Source of the DNA: DATAES01 sp963721305
GTDB taxonomy: Bacteria; Actinomycetota; Acidimicrobiia; Acidimicrobiales; JACDCH01
Length of the DNA: 64,000 nt
Direction: 5' to 3'
NCBI GenBank assembly: GCA_963721305.1
Contig: CAVRIR010000005.1
Coordinates: 682,001 to 746,000 of the forward strand
Shown here: in pieces, positions 25,620 through 33,657 of the stretch
Layout: every line of letters begins with the position of its first letter
Numbering within the stretch: position 1 is the first letter of the stretch
The notes under the pieces: generated by a model
Told to the model about the DNA's origin: nothing
Seen by the model: only the letters and a program-made list of their open reading frames with translations
Database searches by the model: none
Translations under genes and position numbers: made by a program

Positions 25620-26315
25620 TTACATCGCTTCTTTTGGCTGAGCGGTGAGGACGTAGGTCACGGGTGGGAACACGGTCACCGCTGCGCCCCAACCGATCGC
25701 AGCCAATCTGGCCTCGAGGTCACGAGGCGCGTACGCCATCTTGACGATCGTGAAGTCTCGACCGTCTGGGAGCCGCCGATGTTCGCCTCCGCCGGTGGGA
25801 TCGTCGGCGAAATGCTCGGTGCCGTCGCCGTCGCGTATGCCGTCGTCGACCATCACGACCTTCCCTCGCGGAGCGAGGGCGTCGCGCACCATTGCCCAGA
25901 ATGGTTGGAAGCGACTGGCGGGGACGTGCGACAGCCAGTACCCGGCGAAGATCAGGTCGTACTGATCGTTCGGCTGATACTCGAAGAGGTCCGCCACGAC
26001 GTACTCGACCCGTTCGTCGCCGTGACGCGAACGATTGACTTCGTGCAGTTCGAAGGAGATGTCGATGGCGGTGACGTGTCCGCAGACATCCAGCAGTGGC
26101 CCAGTCCACCGGCCAGGGCCGGACCCGAGTTCGAGACATCGGGCGCTCGACGGACAGTGGGTCTGCACGATCTGTTGCAGCTCCGGGTCTTCGAAGTATG
26201 CCCGGAGAAGTTCCTGCACCTGCGGGTCGTCCCGGTCCGGAGGGTCGTGTTGTGCTTGCGCGCGGTAGAACTCGATCTGGTCGCGGATGCGGGCTAGATC
26301 GTCTCCGTCAGTCAT
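25620..26315 (-). CDS. Class I SAM-dependent methyltransferase
   Basis: 231 residues. ARCLELGSGPGRWTGPLLD is motif I, HVTAIDISFELHEVNRSR motif II, YDLIFAGYWLSHVPASRFQPFW motif IV and LAPRGKVVMVDDG motif V. The small Methyltransf_25-like core is complete and followed by a lid containing a HRRLPDGRDF segment. ATG 26315 (MTDGDDLARI) was chosen over an in-frame upstream start. Third unlinked methyltransferase of this type in the window. Confidence 0.88.
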   Translation of the reverse strand: MTDGDDLARIRDQIEFYRAQAQHDPPDRDDPQVQELLRAYFEDPELQQIVQTHCPSSARCLELGSGPGRWTGPLLDVCGHVTAIDISFELHEVNRSRHGDERVEYVVADLFEYQPNDQYDLIFAGYWLSHVPASRFQPFWAMVRDALAPRGKVVMVDDGIRDGDGTEHFADDPTGGGEHRRLPDGRDFTIVKMAYAPRDLEARLAAIGWGAAVTVFPPVTYVLTAQPKEAM

Positions 26316-26549
26316 GCGCGGAGCGTATGACTGACACGGTTCAGTCCTCACAGACTTGCGCGGTCGACGGAGACGAGTGGCCCCCAGCCATCGCGGCTAC
26401 AGGTGAGACGCGCGTACGGCATTCGGAGACGACGAACCCACCTGATCGGTGCGAAAGGCGCGGCGGTAGAGTCGGCAGGTGTTGCTGTGGGACGACGTCG
26501 ACCTCGGCATTGCGGTCGCGGCTGTGCGTACTGGCTGGTTCAGGCCCGC

Positions 26550-27041
26550 ATGAGCGACGAGACAGTCGTCCTGCTGGGCGTTCTCGACGCGCAGCGCAGT
26601 CACATCTTCCACGCGCTCGAGGACCTGGCTGACGCTGACCTCCGTCGACCGGTGCTGCCGTCGACATGGACATGTCTCGGCCTGGTGCGGCATCTCACCC
26701 TTGCCGACGAGCGCTACTGGTTTCGCTGTGTCGTCGGTGGCGAGTCCACGAGCTACTTCCCGACCGATCCAGGAGGCGACTGGGCCGTGGGCGCCGACGA
26801 GTCGGCCACGGCCGTGCTCGACGCCTATCGCGCCGAGATCACGCTCGCCAACGAGCTGATTCGCTCGACGCCGATAGATGCCTCACCACAGTGGCGCGAC
26901 CCACGGTGGGAGCAGTGGGGACGTGACTTCCCGACCCTCCGAGTCATCCTGCTCCACATGATCGTGGAGACCGCCACGCACGCTGGCCACCTCGATGCCG
27001 CTCGAGAACTCATCGACGGACGACAGTGGGTCGTGGTCTGA
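26550..27041 (+). CDS. DinB-fold (DUF664) protein, possible thiol-dependent transferase
   Basis: 163 residues. The four-helix DinB bundle shows as LDAQRSHIFHALEDLADADL, TCLGLVRHLTLADERYWF (first metal histidine) and LLHMIVETATHAGHLDAARE (the other two histidines). Members of this superfamily use mycothiol or bacillithiol as cosubstrate in actinobacteria and firmicutes. ATG 26550 gives MSDETVVLLGVLDAQ; the upstream frame has no similarity. Confidence 0.85.
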   Translation: MSDETVVLLGVLDAQRSHIFHALEDLADADLRRPVLPSTWTCLGLVRHLTLADERYWFRCVVGGESTSYFPTDPGGDWAVGADESATAVLDAYRAEITLANELIRSTPIDASPQWRDPRWEQWGRDFPTLRVILLHMIVETATHAGHLDAARELIDGRQWVVV

Positions 27042-27250
27042 CGCGGCGGCTCGGTTCGGGAGGCGCGACCGGTCGCAAGCTCCGGACTCAACTGAACAAC
27101 TCACCAGCGTGGGCCGGCGACTGCCGGAAGGACATGCCGTTCGACCTCGAATCGCCGACACGGGCATCGAGATGACTACCGGCGGAAGGTGCTGCTTCCG
27201 GATGGCCCGTCGGGCATGATGCGGTCGTGGCTCGGTGGCCGGCTCCACCC

Positions 27251-27563
27251 GTGGTTGCGGTTGTGACCTTCATCGATTGCATCAATCGCGCGGATCTCGG
27301 CGGTCTCACCGCGCTGATGGATGAGCGGGCATACCCTCGTCGTGCTTGAAGAGGAACCGCTGACGGGACGCGACGCAAATGTCGAGGCGTGGAAGGGTTA
27401 CTTCAGCTCCTACCCGAACTACGTGATACGTCCGAGGCACTTCGCGACTGACGGTGCACGAGTCGCTGTCCTAACAGCAACCGTGCGAGACGGCCGCTTG
27501 ACGGATTGGCGCATCCGAGCTGACAGCGTCGAAGCGCGAGCAGAACTAGGGCTACCTCTGTAG
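27251..27563 (+). pseudogene. Frameshifted SnoaL-like gene
   Basis: One frame from about 27251 gives VVAVVTFIDCINRADLGGLTALM, the first helix of a SnoaL-like protein. From 27321 the adjacent frame gives GHTLVVLEEEPLTGRDANVEAW and YFSSYPNYVI, then RDGRLTDWRIRADSVEARAELGL, its later strands. An extra G at 27320 accounts for the shift, and about 20 residues seem missing after VAVLTAT. Two lesions suggest decay and not only a read error. Confidence 0.6.
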
Positions 27564-27588
27564 AGGCACTCACACGTGCCTTACTTCG

Positions 27589-27870
27589 CTATTGGGCCTC
27601 ACGCAGGACGCGCGCCATCGGTGAGCCTGCCAACCCTGGTGACAACTCTCGCGACTGCCACACCACCGACTCGAGGAAGCCCTTGAACTGCTCAGCGGCG
27701 TCGACAGAGTCAAAGTCGAGCTGCACGACTATGTACCGGTCATCGTCAACCGGCTGGTGTATGCGTTCAGCGGTCACCCCGGCGTTGCGACGAGCTTCAG
27801 CGAACTGGTTGAACGCCCCAAGCCAAGTGCCAAGATCGGAGATCGGGTGCTCGATGTGAAGCGTTGCCAA
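27589..27870 (-). CDS. Small alpha-beta barrel-like hypothetical protein
   Basis: 93 residues, TTG start preceded by GGGAG at seven bases. Strand MATLHIEHPI, helix LGTWLGAFNQFAEARRNAGV, strand YIVVQLDFDSVDAAEQFKGFLE is the pattern of ferredoxin-like ABM-type monooxygenase relatives. Two motifs, HxxxDxxxW near the start and the IVVQLDF strand, are common in actinobacterial homologues of unknown function. Confidence 0.75.
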   Translation of the reverse strand: MATLHIEHPISDLGTWLGAFNQFAEARRNAGVTAERIHQPVDDDRYIVVQLDFDSVDAAEQFKGFLESVVWQSRELSPGLAGSPMARVLREAQ

Positions 27871-27991
27871 GGACGTTCTCCCTGCGGTCCGCGATGCCTT
27901 CGACGATCGCGACGCGATCCTCGGGCGTCAGGCTTGAACCGCACTGTACGTGCGGACAGATCGCGCTCGGATCCGGCACTACCGGGCTCGC

Positions 27992-29164
27992 TCAGGCTCG
28001 GGATTTTCGAACGGACAGTCGTCGTCGGGAGACGGTGACCAGGAAACCGCCAGTCATGAACATGACGAGCGCGACATAGAGCGCCGATGGTGAGCTACCG
28101 GTTCGTGCGAGCTCGGTCGTGGGCGCGGTGCTGGTTGGCGCGAGCGTGGTTGTTGGCGCGGCGGCCGGCCCGAAGATGACGGTGACGGTGCCGTCGTCCG
28201 TTTGGGATCCATTGGCAGAACTCACGTTGGTCGCGGTGGGATCGGCGAAGCCCGAGCCTCCGCCGCCCCCGCTGCATGGTTGGCTGGTGTCGTCTGTACC
28301 GCCGGCGCCGCCGCCGAAGAATCCCCCGCCTCCGCCGCCGCCGCCGAACTTCGTGAAATTCACATCAGGCGCAGTCGCCGTGCCTGAGCCTCCCGTGGGT
28401 CCGTCCCCGTCGTGGCCGTTGTTGCCGGCGGTCCCCGCGCCGCCGGTCCCTACTGCCGTGGTGGTTGCGCCCAGTCCGGGTGTTGTGCAGTTGGTGCTGA
28501 ATGTGGTCCCGTCACCGCCGTTCTGGTTGGCGCCACCTCCCGCGCCCCCTTTCACCTGATCAGCGGTCAACCCGGCGCCTCCGCCTCCGCCCCCGCCGGC
28601 AACCAGCAGGACCTGCGAGCCGCGTTGGACTGCTGACCCGCCGCCACCGCCACCTCCCTGACGTGGGGCGAATCCACCTGCACCGCCGTACCCGTAACCG
28701 GGGCCGCCTTCTCCCCGTACAGGAAAGTGAAGCGACGAGATCGCCAGTCCTCTACAGCCAACGGTGATCGTCAGCGTCTCACCCGGCATGACGGTAAGGG
28801 TTGCGCGCGAGTGTCCGCCCAGACCGCCTTCAGAGTTGGTCTGGGGGCCATTGGGGTTTGGTTGACCGGGGCCACCAGCAGCGCCGTTGACATCAAAGGT
28901 GGCGCTGGTAACTCCCGCCGGAACTGTGACCGTTTGGGTCTGCAGTGCTCTGTTCCCCTGAACCACCCCAGAGGCACTCTCGGAGCACGCAAACGTCACC
29001 TGGTCGGCGGGGGCGGTTGTGCCCTGCTCAATGTCCGCTGCTGCCGCCACTGCGGGTGTTACGCCGACAAAGGCCAAAGCCGCAACGAAACCGAGCGTCG
29101 TGTACGACAGCATTCGACGCTGTCCGCAGCGTCGAGAACCGTTGCTGACTCGCCCGCCTGACAT
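27992..29164 (-). CDS. Glycine-rich sortase-anchored wall protein (LARTG)
   Basis: 390 residues. A signal peptide (about 18-43) precedes a domain of about 90 residues with VTFACSESASG and VPAGVTSATFDVNGAAGG, then long glycine-rich stretches (runs of seven to ten glycines at about 168-300). The C-terminus is a complete sorting signal: LARTG, a hydrophobic span (ALYVALVMFMTGGFLV) and basic tail RRRLSVRKSRA. LAxTG is the motif used by class E sortases of high-GC Gram-positives. A proline/threonine linker (APTTTLAPTSTAPTT) precedes it. GGGGGTG lies before ATG 29164; ATG 29113 is possible. Confidence 0.88.
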   Translation of the reverse strand: MSGGRVSNGSRRCGQRRMLSYTTLGFVAALAFVGVTPAVAAAADIEQGTTAPADQVTFACSESASGVVQGNRALQTQTVTVPAGVTSATFDVNGAAGGPGQPNPNGPQTNSEGGLGGHSRATLTVMPGETLTITVGCRGLAISSLHFPVRGEGGPGYGYGGAGGFAPRQGGGGGGGSAVQRGSQVLLVAGGGGGGGAGLTADQVKGGAGGGANQNGGDGTTFSTNCTTPGLGATTTAVGTGGAGTAGNNGHDGDGPTGGSGTATAPDVNFTKFGGGGGGGGFFGGGAGGTDDTSQPCSGGGGGSGFADPTATNVSSANGSQTDDGTVTVIFGPAAAPTTTLAPTSTAPTTELARTGSSPSALYVALVMFMTGGFLVTVSRRRLSVRKSRA

Positions 29165-29317
29165 AAGTCACCCCCGTCGACAGCTGCGATGCAGTCGCGC
29201 AACCGCGACCGTACAAGGTGACGACACACGTAAGAACTCCAATCTTCGACAATCTGAGCGGACATCAGCGCTCGCTCGCCGACGCGCGTTGGCCGTCCGG
29301 GAGCGAGACTCTGGGCG

Positions 29318-30043
29318 ATGCCAGTCCGTGCGCTTTGGAGCGCACCGAGATCGCGTTCGACTGCGTTCTTCCGATCCATGGTCGAACGAGGTGATCTCCT
29401 CGCACTGCACGAAGCGCTGGAAGGTCTGCACTTCATCGGCCCGATCGAGGTCGACGGAAAGACATTCGAGTCGCCAGCAGAACTGTTGGCCTGGCTGGTG
29501 GAGGACACGAGCAGCCGAAGTGTCTTCCTCAAGGAGACGGTCAATCCGCCCGTACAAGCGAGCGTTGTCGACAATCAACGCTTCCTCGCCGAGGCCCACC
29601 ACGCCTTCCTCATTCGCAAACCGGAGGAGATCGCCGCTTCGTGGTTTGCCCTCGAGCACGACATGCGAATCCTCGACACTGGACTGCGACTGCTGCACGA
29701 CCTCTTCGTTGCTGTGCAGAACGCTGGCGGGCACCCGCCGGTCGTCATCGACTCGGAGGACCTCGTGTCCAACCCGGCTGGCACGATGGCTGCGTACTGC
29801 GCCGCGGTCGAGCTTCCGTTCATCGCTGATGCGTTGCACTGGCAGCCAAGCCAGCGCTCCGAGTGGGCACGCTCGTCCCGATGGCATGAGGACGCAGCCG
29901 CCAGCAGCGGCTTCGAGGCGCCCGCCCGCGCAGACCACCACGGACTCGCAACACACCCCGACGTCGAACGGTTCACCGAGCGGCACACCCCCTTCTACGA
30001 GGAGTTGTGCCGCCATCGACTCGACATCCCGTCAGCCACATGA
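29318..30043 (+). CDS. Sulfotransferase-family protein
   Basis: 241 residues. RALWSAPRSRSTAFFRSM at the N-terminus is the 5'-phosphosulfate loop of the bacterial sulfotransferase family; FLIRKPEEIAASWF matches the 3'-phosphate motif (RxPxxxxxS), followed by PPVVIDSEDLVSNPAGTM. It therefore probably transfers sulfate from PAPS to an unknown acceptor. ATG 29318 is close to the conserved motif. It diverges from the LARTG wall protein. Confidence 0.85.
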   Translation: MPVRALWSAPRSRSTAFFRSMVERGDLLALHEALEGLHFIGPIEVDGKTFESPAELLAWLVEDTSSRSVFLKETVNPPVQASVVDNQRFLAEAHHAFLIRKPEEIAASWFALEHDMRILDTGLRLLHDLFVAVQNAGGHPPVVIDSEDLVSNPAGTMAAYCAAVELPFIADALHWQPSQRSEWARSSRWHEDAAASSGFEAPARADHHGLATHPDVERFTERHTPFYEELCRHRLDIPSAT

Positions 30044-30094
30044 GTCGAACTTCTGCCCGTCGCCCTCGAACCTGTTCGTAGCAACGGGCCCGGG

Positions 30095-30535
30095 TCAATC
30101 GATTCGCTCGGCCAGCGAGACGATGATCCCCTCTGGGCCGCGGACGGAGGCCATGCGCCAGACGCGTTCGTACTCACCGATACCACCGACCAGGCCGTAG
30201 CCCTCCTGAGCCAATCGCTCGACGATCGCGTCCAGGTCATCCACTTCCAACACGACGCTTCGTAGCCCGAGCTCGTTCGCCATCGCGGCAGGCGACCCCG
30301 GTACGTGATTCGGCCGGATGAAGCTCGCCAACTCGATCCCGGCGCCGCCATCGGGGAGGCGCAACACGACGATCTCGGAACGAGCGTGCGGTATCCCGAT
30401 GACGGTGTCCACGAACTCACCTTCGAGAACCGTGCGGCCCTCGACCTCGAAACCGAGCTCGACGAAGAACGCCGACGCGGCGTCGAGATCGGCGACGGTG
30501 ATGCCGACGTGGTCGAAGTGTCGAAGCGGCGACAT
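30095..30535 (-). CDS. VOC-family (glyoxalase-like) protein
   Basis: 146 residues. HFDHVGITVADLDAASAFFVELGFEVEG begins the first module and LRSVVLEVDDLDAIVERLAQEGY the second, ending RGPEGIIVSLAERI. His9 and the C-terminal glutamate are plausible metal ligands. Function unknown. AGGAGG (30547-30552) precedes ATG 30535. It lies just downstream of the SRPBCC gene on the same strand and may be cotranscribed. Confidence 0.9.
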   Translation of the reverse strand: MSPLRHFDHVGITVADLDAASAFFVELGFEVEGRTVLEGEFVDTVIGIPHARSEIVVLRLPDGGAGIELASFIRPNHVPGSPAAMANELGLRSVVLEVDDLDAIVERLAQEGYGLVGGIGEYERVWRMASVRGPEGIIVSLAERID

Positions 30536-30583
30536 GGGTTGAACCCTCCTGCACTCCCCCGCCGATTCTGCCTTGAGAAGTCG

Positions 30584-31099
30584 TCAGGCAGTCGGAGCGC
30601 GGGCTTGCAGCTGTTCGCCGGCGGCTCTGCCGCGGTCCGACGCCAGCGAGCGCCTCAATGACTCGACCGTTCGCGTTCGCTCGCTCTTCGCCAACATGCC
30701 CGCAACCGGTTTCATCAACCGCATCACTCCGAACAGCTCACCAACCGCGATGTGATGGACGATCGTCTTGTCCCCGTCCGCCTCGAGGATGTACTCCGGT
30801 CGCGCCTCCATCAGGTCGGAGCCAAACCAACGGAGGGCCTCCCGGAAGCCGAGTCGCGTTGGTGCTTCGTAGTCCGTCACTTCACCCCGGAACGTGCCCA
30901 TCCTCGTGGCGTCGAAGTAGGTCGTACCCAGGCCAATAGCACCATCGGACGTTTGCCCGGAACGTCGGAACAGACCTGTGCGGTGCATCCACGTCCTGTA
31001 ACCGTCCAGATCAACCAAACGCGAGAACACGTCGCTGATGGGTCGGTCGATGGTCGTGCGTGTCTCGTACCGAACGGTGGTACTCGCTCTCTTCTTCAT
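30584..31099 (-). CDS. SRPBCC-fold polyketide cyclase-like protein
   Basis: 171 residues. RYETRTTIDRPISDVFSRLVDLDGYRTWM is the opening strand and helices of the START/SRPBCC fold; TRMGTFRGEVTDYEAPTRLGF and the long C-terminal helix LMKPVAGMLAKSERTRTVESLRRSL complete it. Probably binds a hydrophobic ligand. AGGAGGT is five bases before ATG 31099. Confidence 0.88.
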   Translation of the reverse strand: MKKRASTTVRYETRTTIDRPISDVFSRLVDLDGYRTWMHRTGLFRRSGQTSDGAIGLGTTYFDATRMGTFRGEVTDYEAPTRLGFREALRWFGSDLMEARPEYILEADGDKTIVHHIAVGELFGVMRLMKPVAGMLAKSERTRTVESLRRSLASDRGRAAGEQLQARAPTA

Positions 31100-31691
31100 G
31101 AGCGCACCTCCTCACGTGTCCTGTCGACTGCTTCGACATGACCCACGGCGGTCGCGGCCCCCAGCGTCCACGATCGACGCTCGCATGGACGGATCTTGAT
31201 GCTGTCTGCGGCCACCGAGACGATGAAACTGTGGAGGCGTATCGAACATTTCCGTTGACAGCGTCACGTCGGTCACACGCACTCGACGACATCAGACACG
31301 AGTGTGCGGGTGTGGAGGTCGCCCGCATCGATCGCGGTCGCGTCCGATCAGGCGCGCGTTGATGGCGCAACCCCGAATCCTCCGATCAACCGAAAGCTCC
31401 GTCGGCTCCGCTGCCGAGTCGTCCGATTTACGACAGGTCGCGGCGATAGCGGATGTCGTCCGGGTCGTCGTCACGAGACGGACGGCCGCCCTCGAGCGCG
31501 TCGGAGACCTGACCGACGCACGTGTCCTGCCATTACCGCGTGGATGCTCGGCTTCGACATCGTCGCCCGTATGCCCGAAGTCGGCCGCGAGCTCGATCGG
31601 CGGTTGGAGCTCGTACCGATGCGCGCGTCCTCTGAGACGATCGCCGGGCTGCGTCGTGCGCGTTCCGGTGCGAGGAGGTTACGGTCGAGCG
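31100..31691. other. 592-base stretch without a recognisable gene
   Basis: Between a minus-strand SRPBCC gene and a plus-strand flavoprotein, so it must hold both promoters. Several frames are open, but none has a family signature. One plus-strand frame around 31540-31670 reads AWMLGFDIVARMPEVGREL and then RRLELVPMRASSETIAGL, which looks protein-like and could be a remnant. TTGACA at 31255-31260 lacks a convincing -10. Confidence 0.4.
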
Positions 31692-32831
31692 ATGACCACT
31701 TCAGTGCTGATTCTGGGCGCGGGGTTCGGCGGGCTCGAACTGTCGACAAGGCTTTCGGACGAAGTTCCGAATGACGTCGAGGTCACGCTCATCGACCAGA
31801 ACGATTCGTTCGTGTTCGGCTTCTCCAAACTCGACGTGATGTTCGGGAAGGCCGATCTCGATGGTGTCCGCTGCCGTTACGCGGACATCACCAAGCCGTC
31901 GGTCGACTTCCGGCAGGAGAGGATCTTGTCGATCGACCCGATCAGCCGGCACGTGGTGACAGACAAGGGCGAATACGACGCGGACATCCTCGTGGTCGCG
32001 CTCGGCGCCGACTACGACACTGCAGCGACGCCGGGGCTGGACGAGGGCGGCAACGAGTTCTACTCGGTGGCGGGCGCGGCCAAGATGCGGGCGGTGATCG
32101 ACGCGTTCGAGGGCGGCACCGCGATCGTGGGAGTGATGGGCTCATGGTTCAAATGTCCACCCGCGCCGAACGAAGCAGCGTTCATGCTGCACGACCATCT
32201 CGTGCGTCGGGGCGTGCGTGACAAGACCACCATCCACCTCGTGAGCCCGCTGCCCATGCCCATCCCCATCTCGCAGGAGACCTCCGATGCGATCATCGCG
32301 TTGCTCGACGAACGCGACATCAAGTACCGCCCTCAGACTCGGGTGACGCGAATCGATCCTGCGACGAAGACCGCTCATCTGAGCAACGACGAGTCCATCG
32401 CGTTCGATCTGCTCCTCGGCATCCCGGTGCACGTCTGCCCGTCCGTCGTCGTCGACGCCGGCATGACCGAGGACGACGGGTGGATCGCTGTCGACCCCGC
32501 CACCTTCACGACGAAGTTTCCGGGCGTGTACGCCGCGGGCGACATCACGAGCGCGCCCGTCCCCAGAGCGGGAACGATCGCCGAGGGTGAAGCGGCCGTC
32601 GTCGCCAACAACATCATTGCGACCCTGCGGGGCAGCGAACCGGCGAGCTTCAACGGGCAAGCGGTCTGCTACATGGAGATGGGCGACGACACCGTCGGCA
32701 AGGTCAACGTCGACTTCTACAAGGTCGGCGGTCCTGGCGCGAACTTCCAGGCGCCATCACTCGAGTTCGCGAGAGAGAAGCAGGGTTTCGGCTCCACGCG
32801 ACGAGCCCGCTGGTTCGGCTACGACGCGTAA
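31692..32831 (+). CDS. FAD-dependent oxidoreductase, sulfide:quinone reductase-like
   Basis: 379 residues. VLILGAGFGGLELSTRL is the N-terminal dinucleotide fold; ADILVVALGADYD and FPGVYAAGDITSAPVPRAGT are the second FAD motifs. GSWFKCPPAPNEAAFMLHD and HVCPSVVVDAGM place cysteines where SQR/flavocytochrome c sulfide dehydrogenases have their redox pair, and NQNDS...FVFGFSKLD follows the first strand as in that group. The third SQR cysteine is not evident, so it may be an SQR-like protein with another donor. ATG 31692 is the natural start. Confidence 0.88.
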   Translation: MTTSVLILGAGFGGLELSTRLSDEVPNDVEVTLIDQNDSFVFGFSKLDVMFGKADLDGVRCRYADITKPSVDFRQERILSIDPISRHVVTDKGEYDADILVVALGADYDTAATPGLDEGGNEFYSVAGAAKMRAVIDAFEGGTAIVGVMGSWFKCPPAPNEAAFMLHDHLVRRGVRDKTTIHLVSPLPMPIPISQETSDAIIALLDERDIKYRPQTRVTRIDPATKTAHLSNDESIAFDLLLGIPVHVCPSVVVDAGMTEDDGWIAVDPATFTTKFPGVYAAGDITSAPVPRAGTIAEGEAAVVANNIIATLRGSEPASFNGQAVCYMEMGDDTVGKVNVDFYKVGGPGANFQAPSLEFAREKQGFGSTRRARWFGYDA

Positions 32832-32910
32832 ACCACGCGACTGCATCGGCGTCGCTCTCGCGCTCGCGTCGCTCTTTCCTGCTTCAAGTCCGCAGGCAAC
32901 CGAGTAAGCG

Positions 32911-33396
32911 TCAGACGTTCGTCAAGTCTTCGCCGCGCAATCGTCCCGGCGTGTTACGGAAGTCCGTCCGACGCCGGTGTCCATGCCTGGAGCCGCGGCC
33001 CCAGACCAGTCGCGGCACCACAAGCCAGAGCCCGATCCAGAGCACCCACGCGCCGAGGGCGATCGAGGCCCAGACCAAGACGGCCACCATCGCGACCGGA
33101 CGGAGAACCTCGGCGCCATCGAAGTGCGGTCGCGCACGAGTGGCTGGAGGCGTGACCTCATACTTCGGCAGACCTTCGAACACGGGACGGAGATCGGCGT
33201 GTGTCCTCGCGGCGTAGACGTCCTCGACGCGCGCCTCGAACTCGTCGAGCGTGAGGCGGCCGTCCCCGGCATGCTTCGAAAGCTGCGCGATCGCGCGATC
33301 ACGATCGGAGTCCGCGATCCGCAGGTCGTCGGTGTCGGTCGGCGCGGACGCCCGACGCGGCTCCTGCTCGAGCCATCGGTGGCTGTACCAGCACAT
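32911..33396 (-). CDS. DUF1707-domain membrane protein
   Basis: 161 residues. Residues about 23-77 are DUF1707: LRIADSDRDRAIAQL, DGRLTLDEFEARVEDVYAARTHADL. Two hydrophobic segments follow (VLRPVAMVAVLVWASIALGAWV and WIGLWLVVPRLVWG), then a basic tail. DUF1707 precedes membrane or regulatory segments in many actinobacterial proteins; its role is unknown. Converges with the flavoprotein. Confidence 0.9.
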   Translation of the reverse strand: MCWYSHRWLEQEPRRASAPTDTDDLRIADSDRDRAIAQLSKHAGDGRLTLDEFEARVEDVYAARTHADLRPVFEGLPKYEVTPPATRARPHFDGAEVLRPVAMVAVLVWASIALGAWVLWIGLWLVVPRLVWGRGSRHGHRRRTDFRNTPGRLRGEDLTNV

Positions 33397-33481
33397 GTCC
33401 GCACACTATGCCCATTCACGACGTTCGCACTCGTGTCGCCGCCGATCTCGAGCGCGCCGCTCGGTGCGACCATCGTGCCTG

Positions 33482-33583
33482 GTGAGCGACCGCAAGACTT
33501 GGTTCTGGGAGCGGCTTGCCGCCAACATCGGCATCGTCCTGCTGTTCGGCGCCTCCTACTTCAGATTTCCCGGCAGTTCGTGA
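33482..33583 (+). CDS. Possible 33-residue membrane peptide
   Basis: GTG 33482 opens VSDRKTWFWERL followed by a hydrophobic stretch (AANIGIVLLFGASYFRF) and a stop. Aromatic-basic start plus a single span is a sensible small-protein layout, but no ribosome site or homologue is apparent to me. Confidence 0.3.
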   Translation: MSDRKTWFWERLAANIGIVLLFGASYFRFPGSS

Positions 33584-33657
33584 ACCTGACGTGTCCGGTC
33601 TTGCGTGTGTTGACCACGAGGTAGCGTGCAAAGACCGGGGATTCGGGGGGGCTGGCG

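Noticed and set aside
27797..27979. 60-codon minus-strand frame with cysteines
   Set aside because: Overlaps the supported 27589-27870 gene in another frame and has no start context.
28200..28700. Proline-rich plus-strand protein
   Set aside because: It is the antisense of the glycine runs in the LARTG wall protein.
29019..30200. 393-codon plus-strand frame over the sulfotransferase
   Set aside because: Arg/Ser/Thr/Pro-rich; the frame at 29318 carries the real sulfotransferase motifs.
31302..31691. Upstream extension of the flavoprotein gene
   Set aside because: The 130 codons before ATG 31692 lack similarity, and the FAD motif starts right after that ATG.
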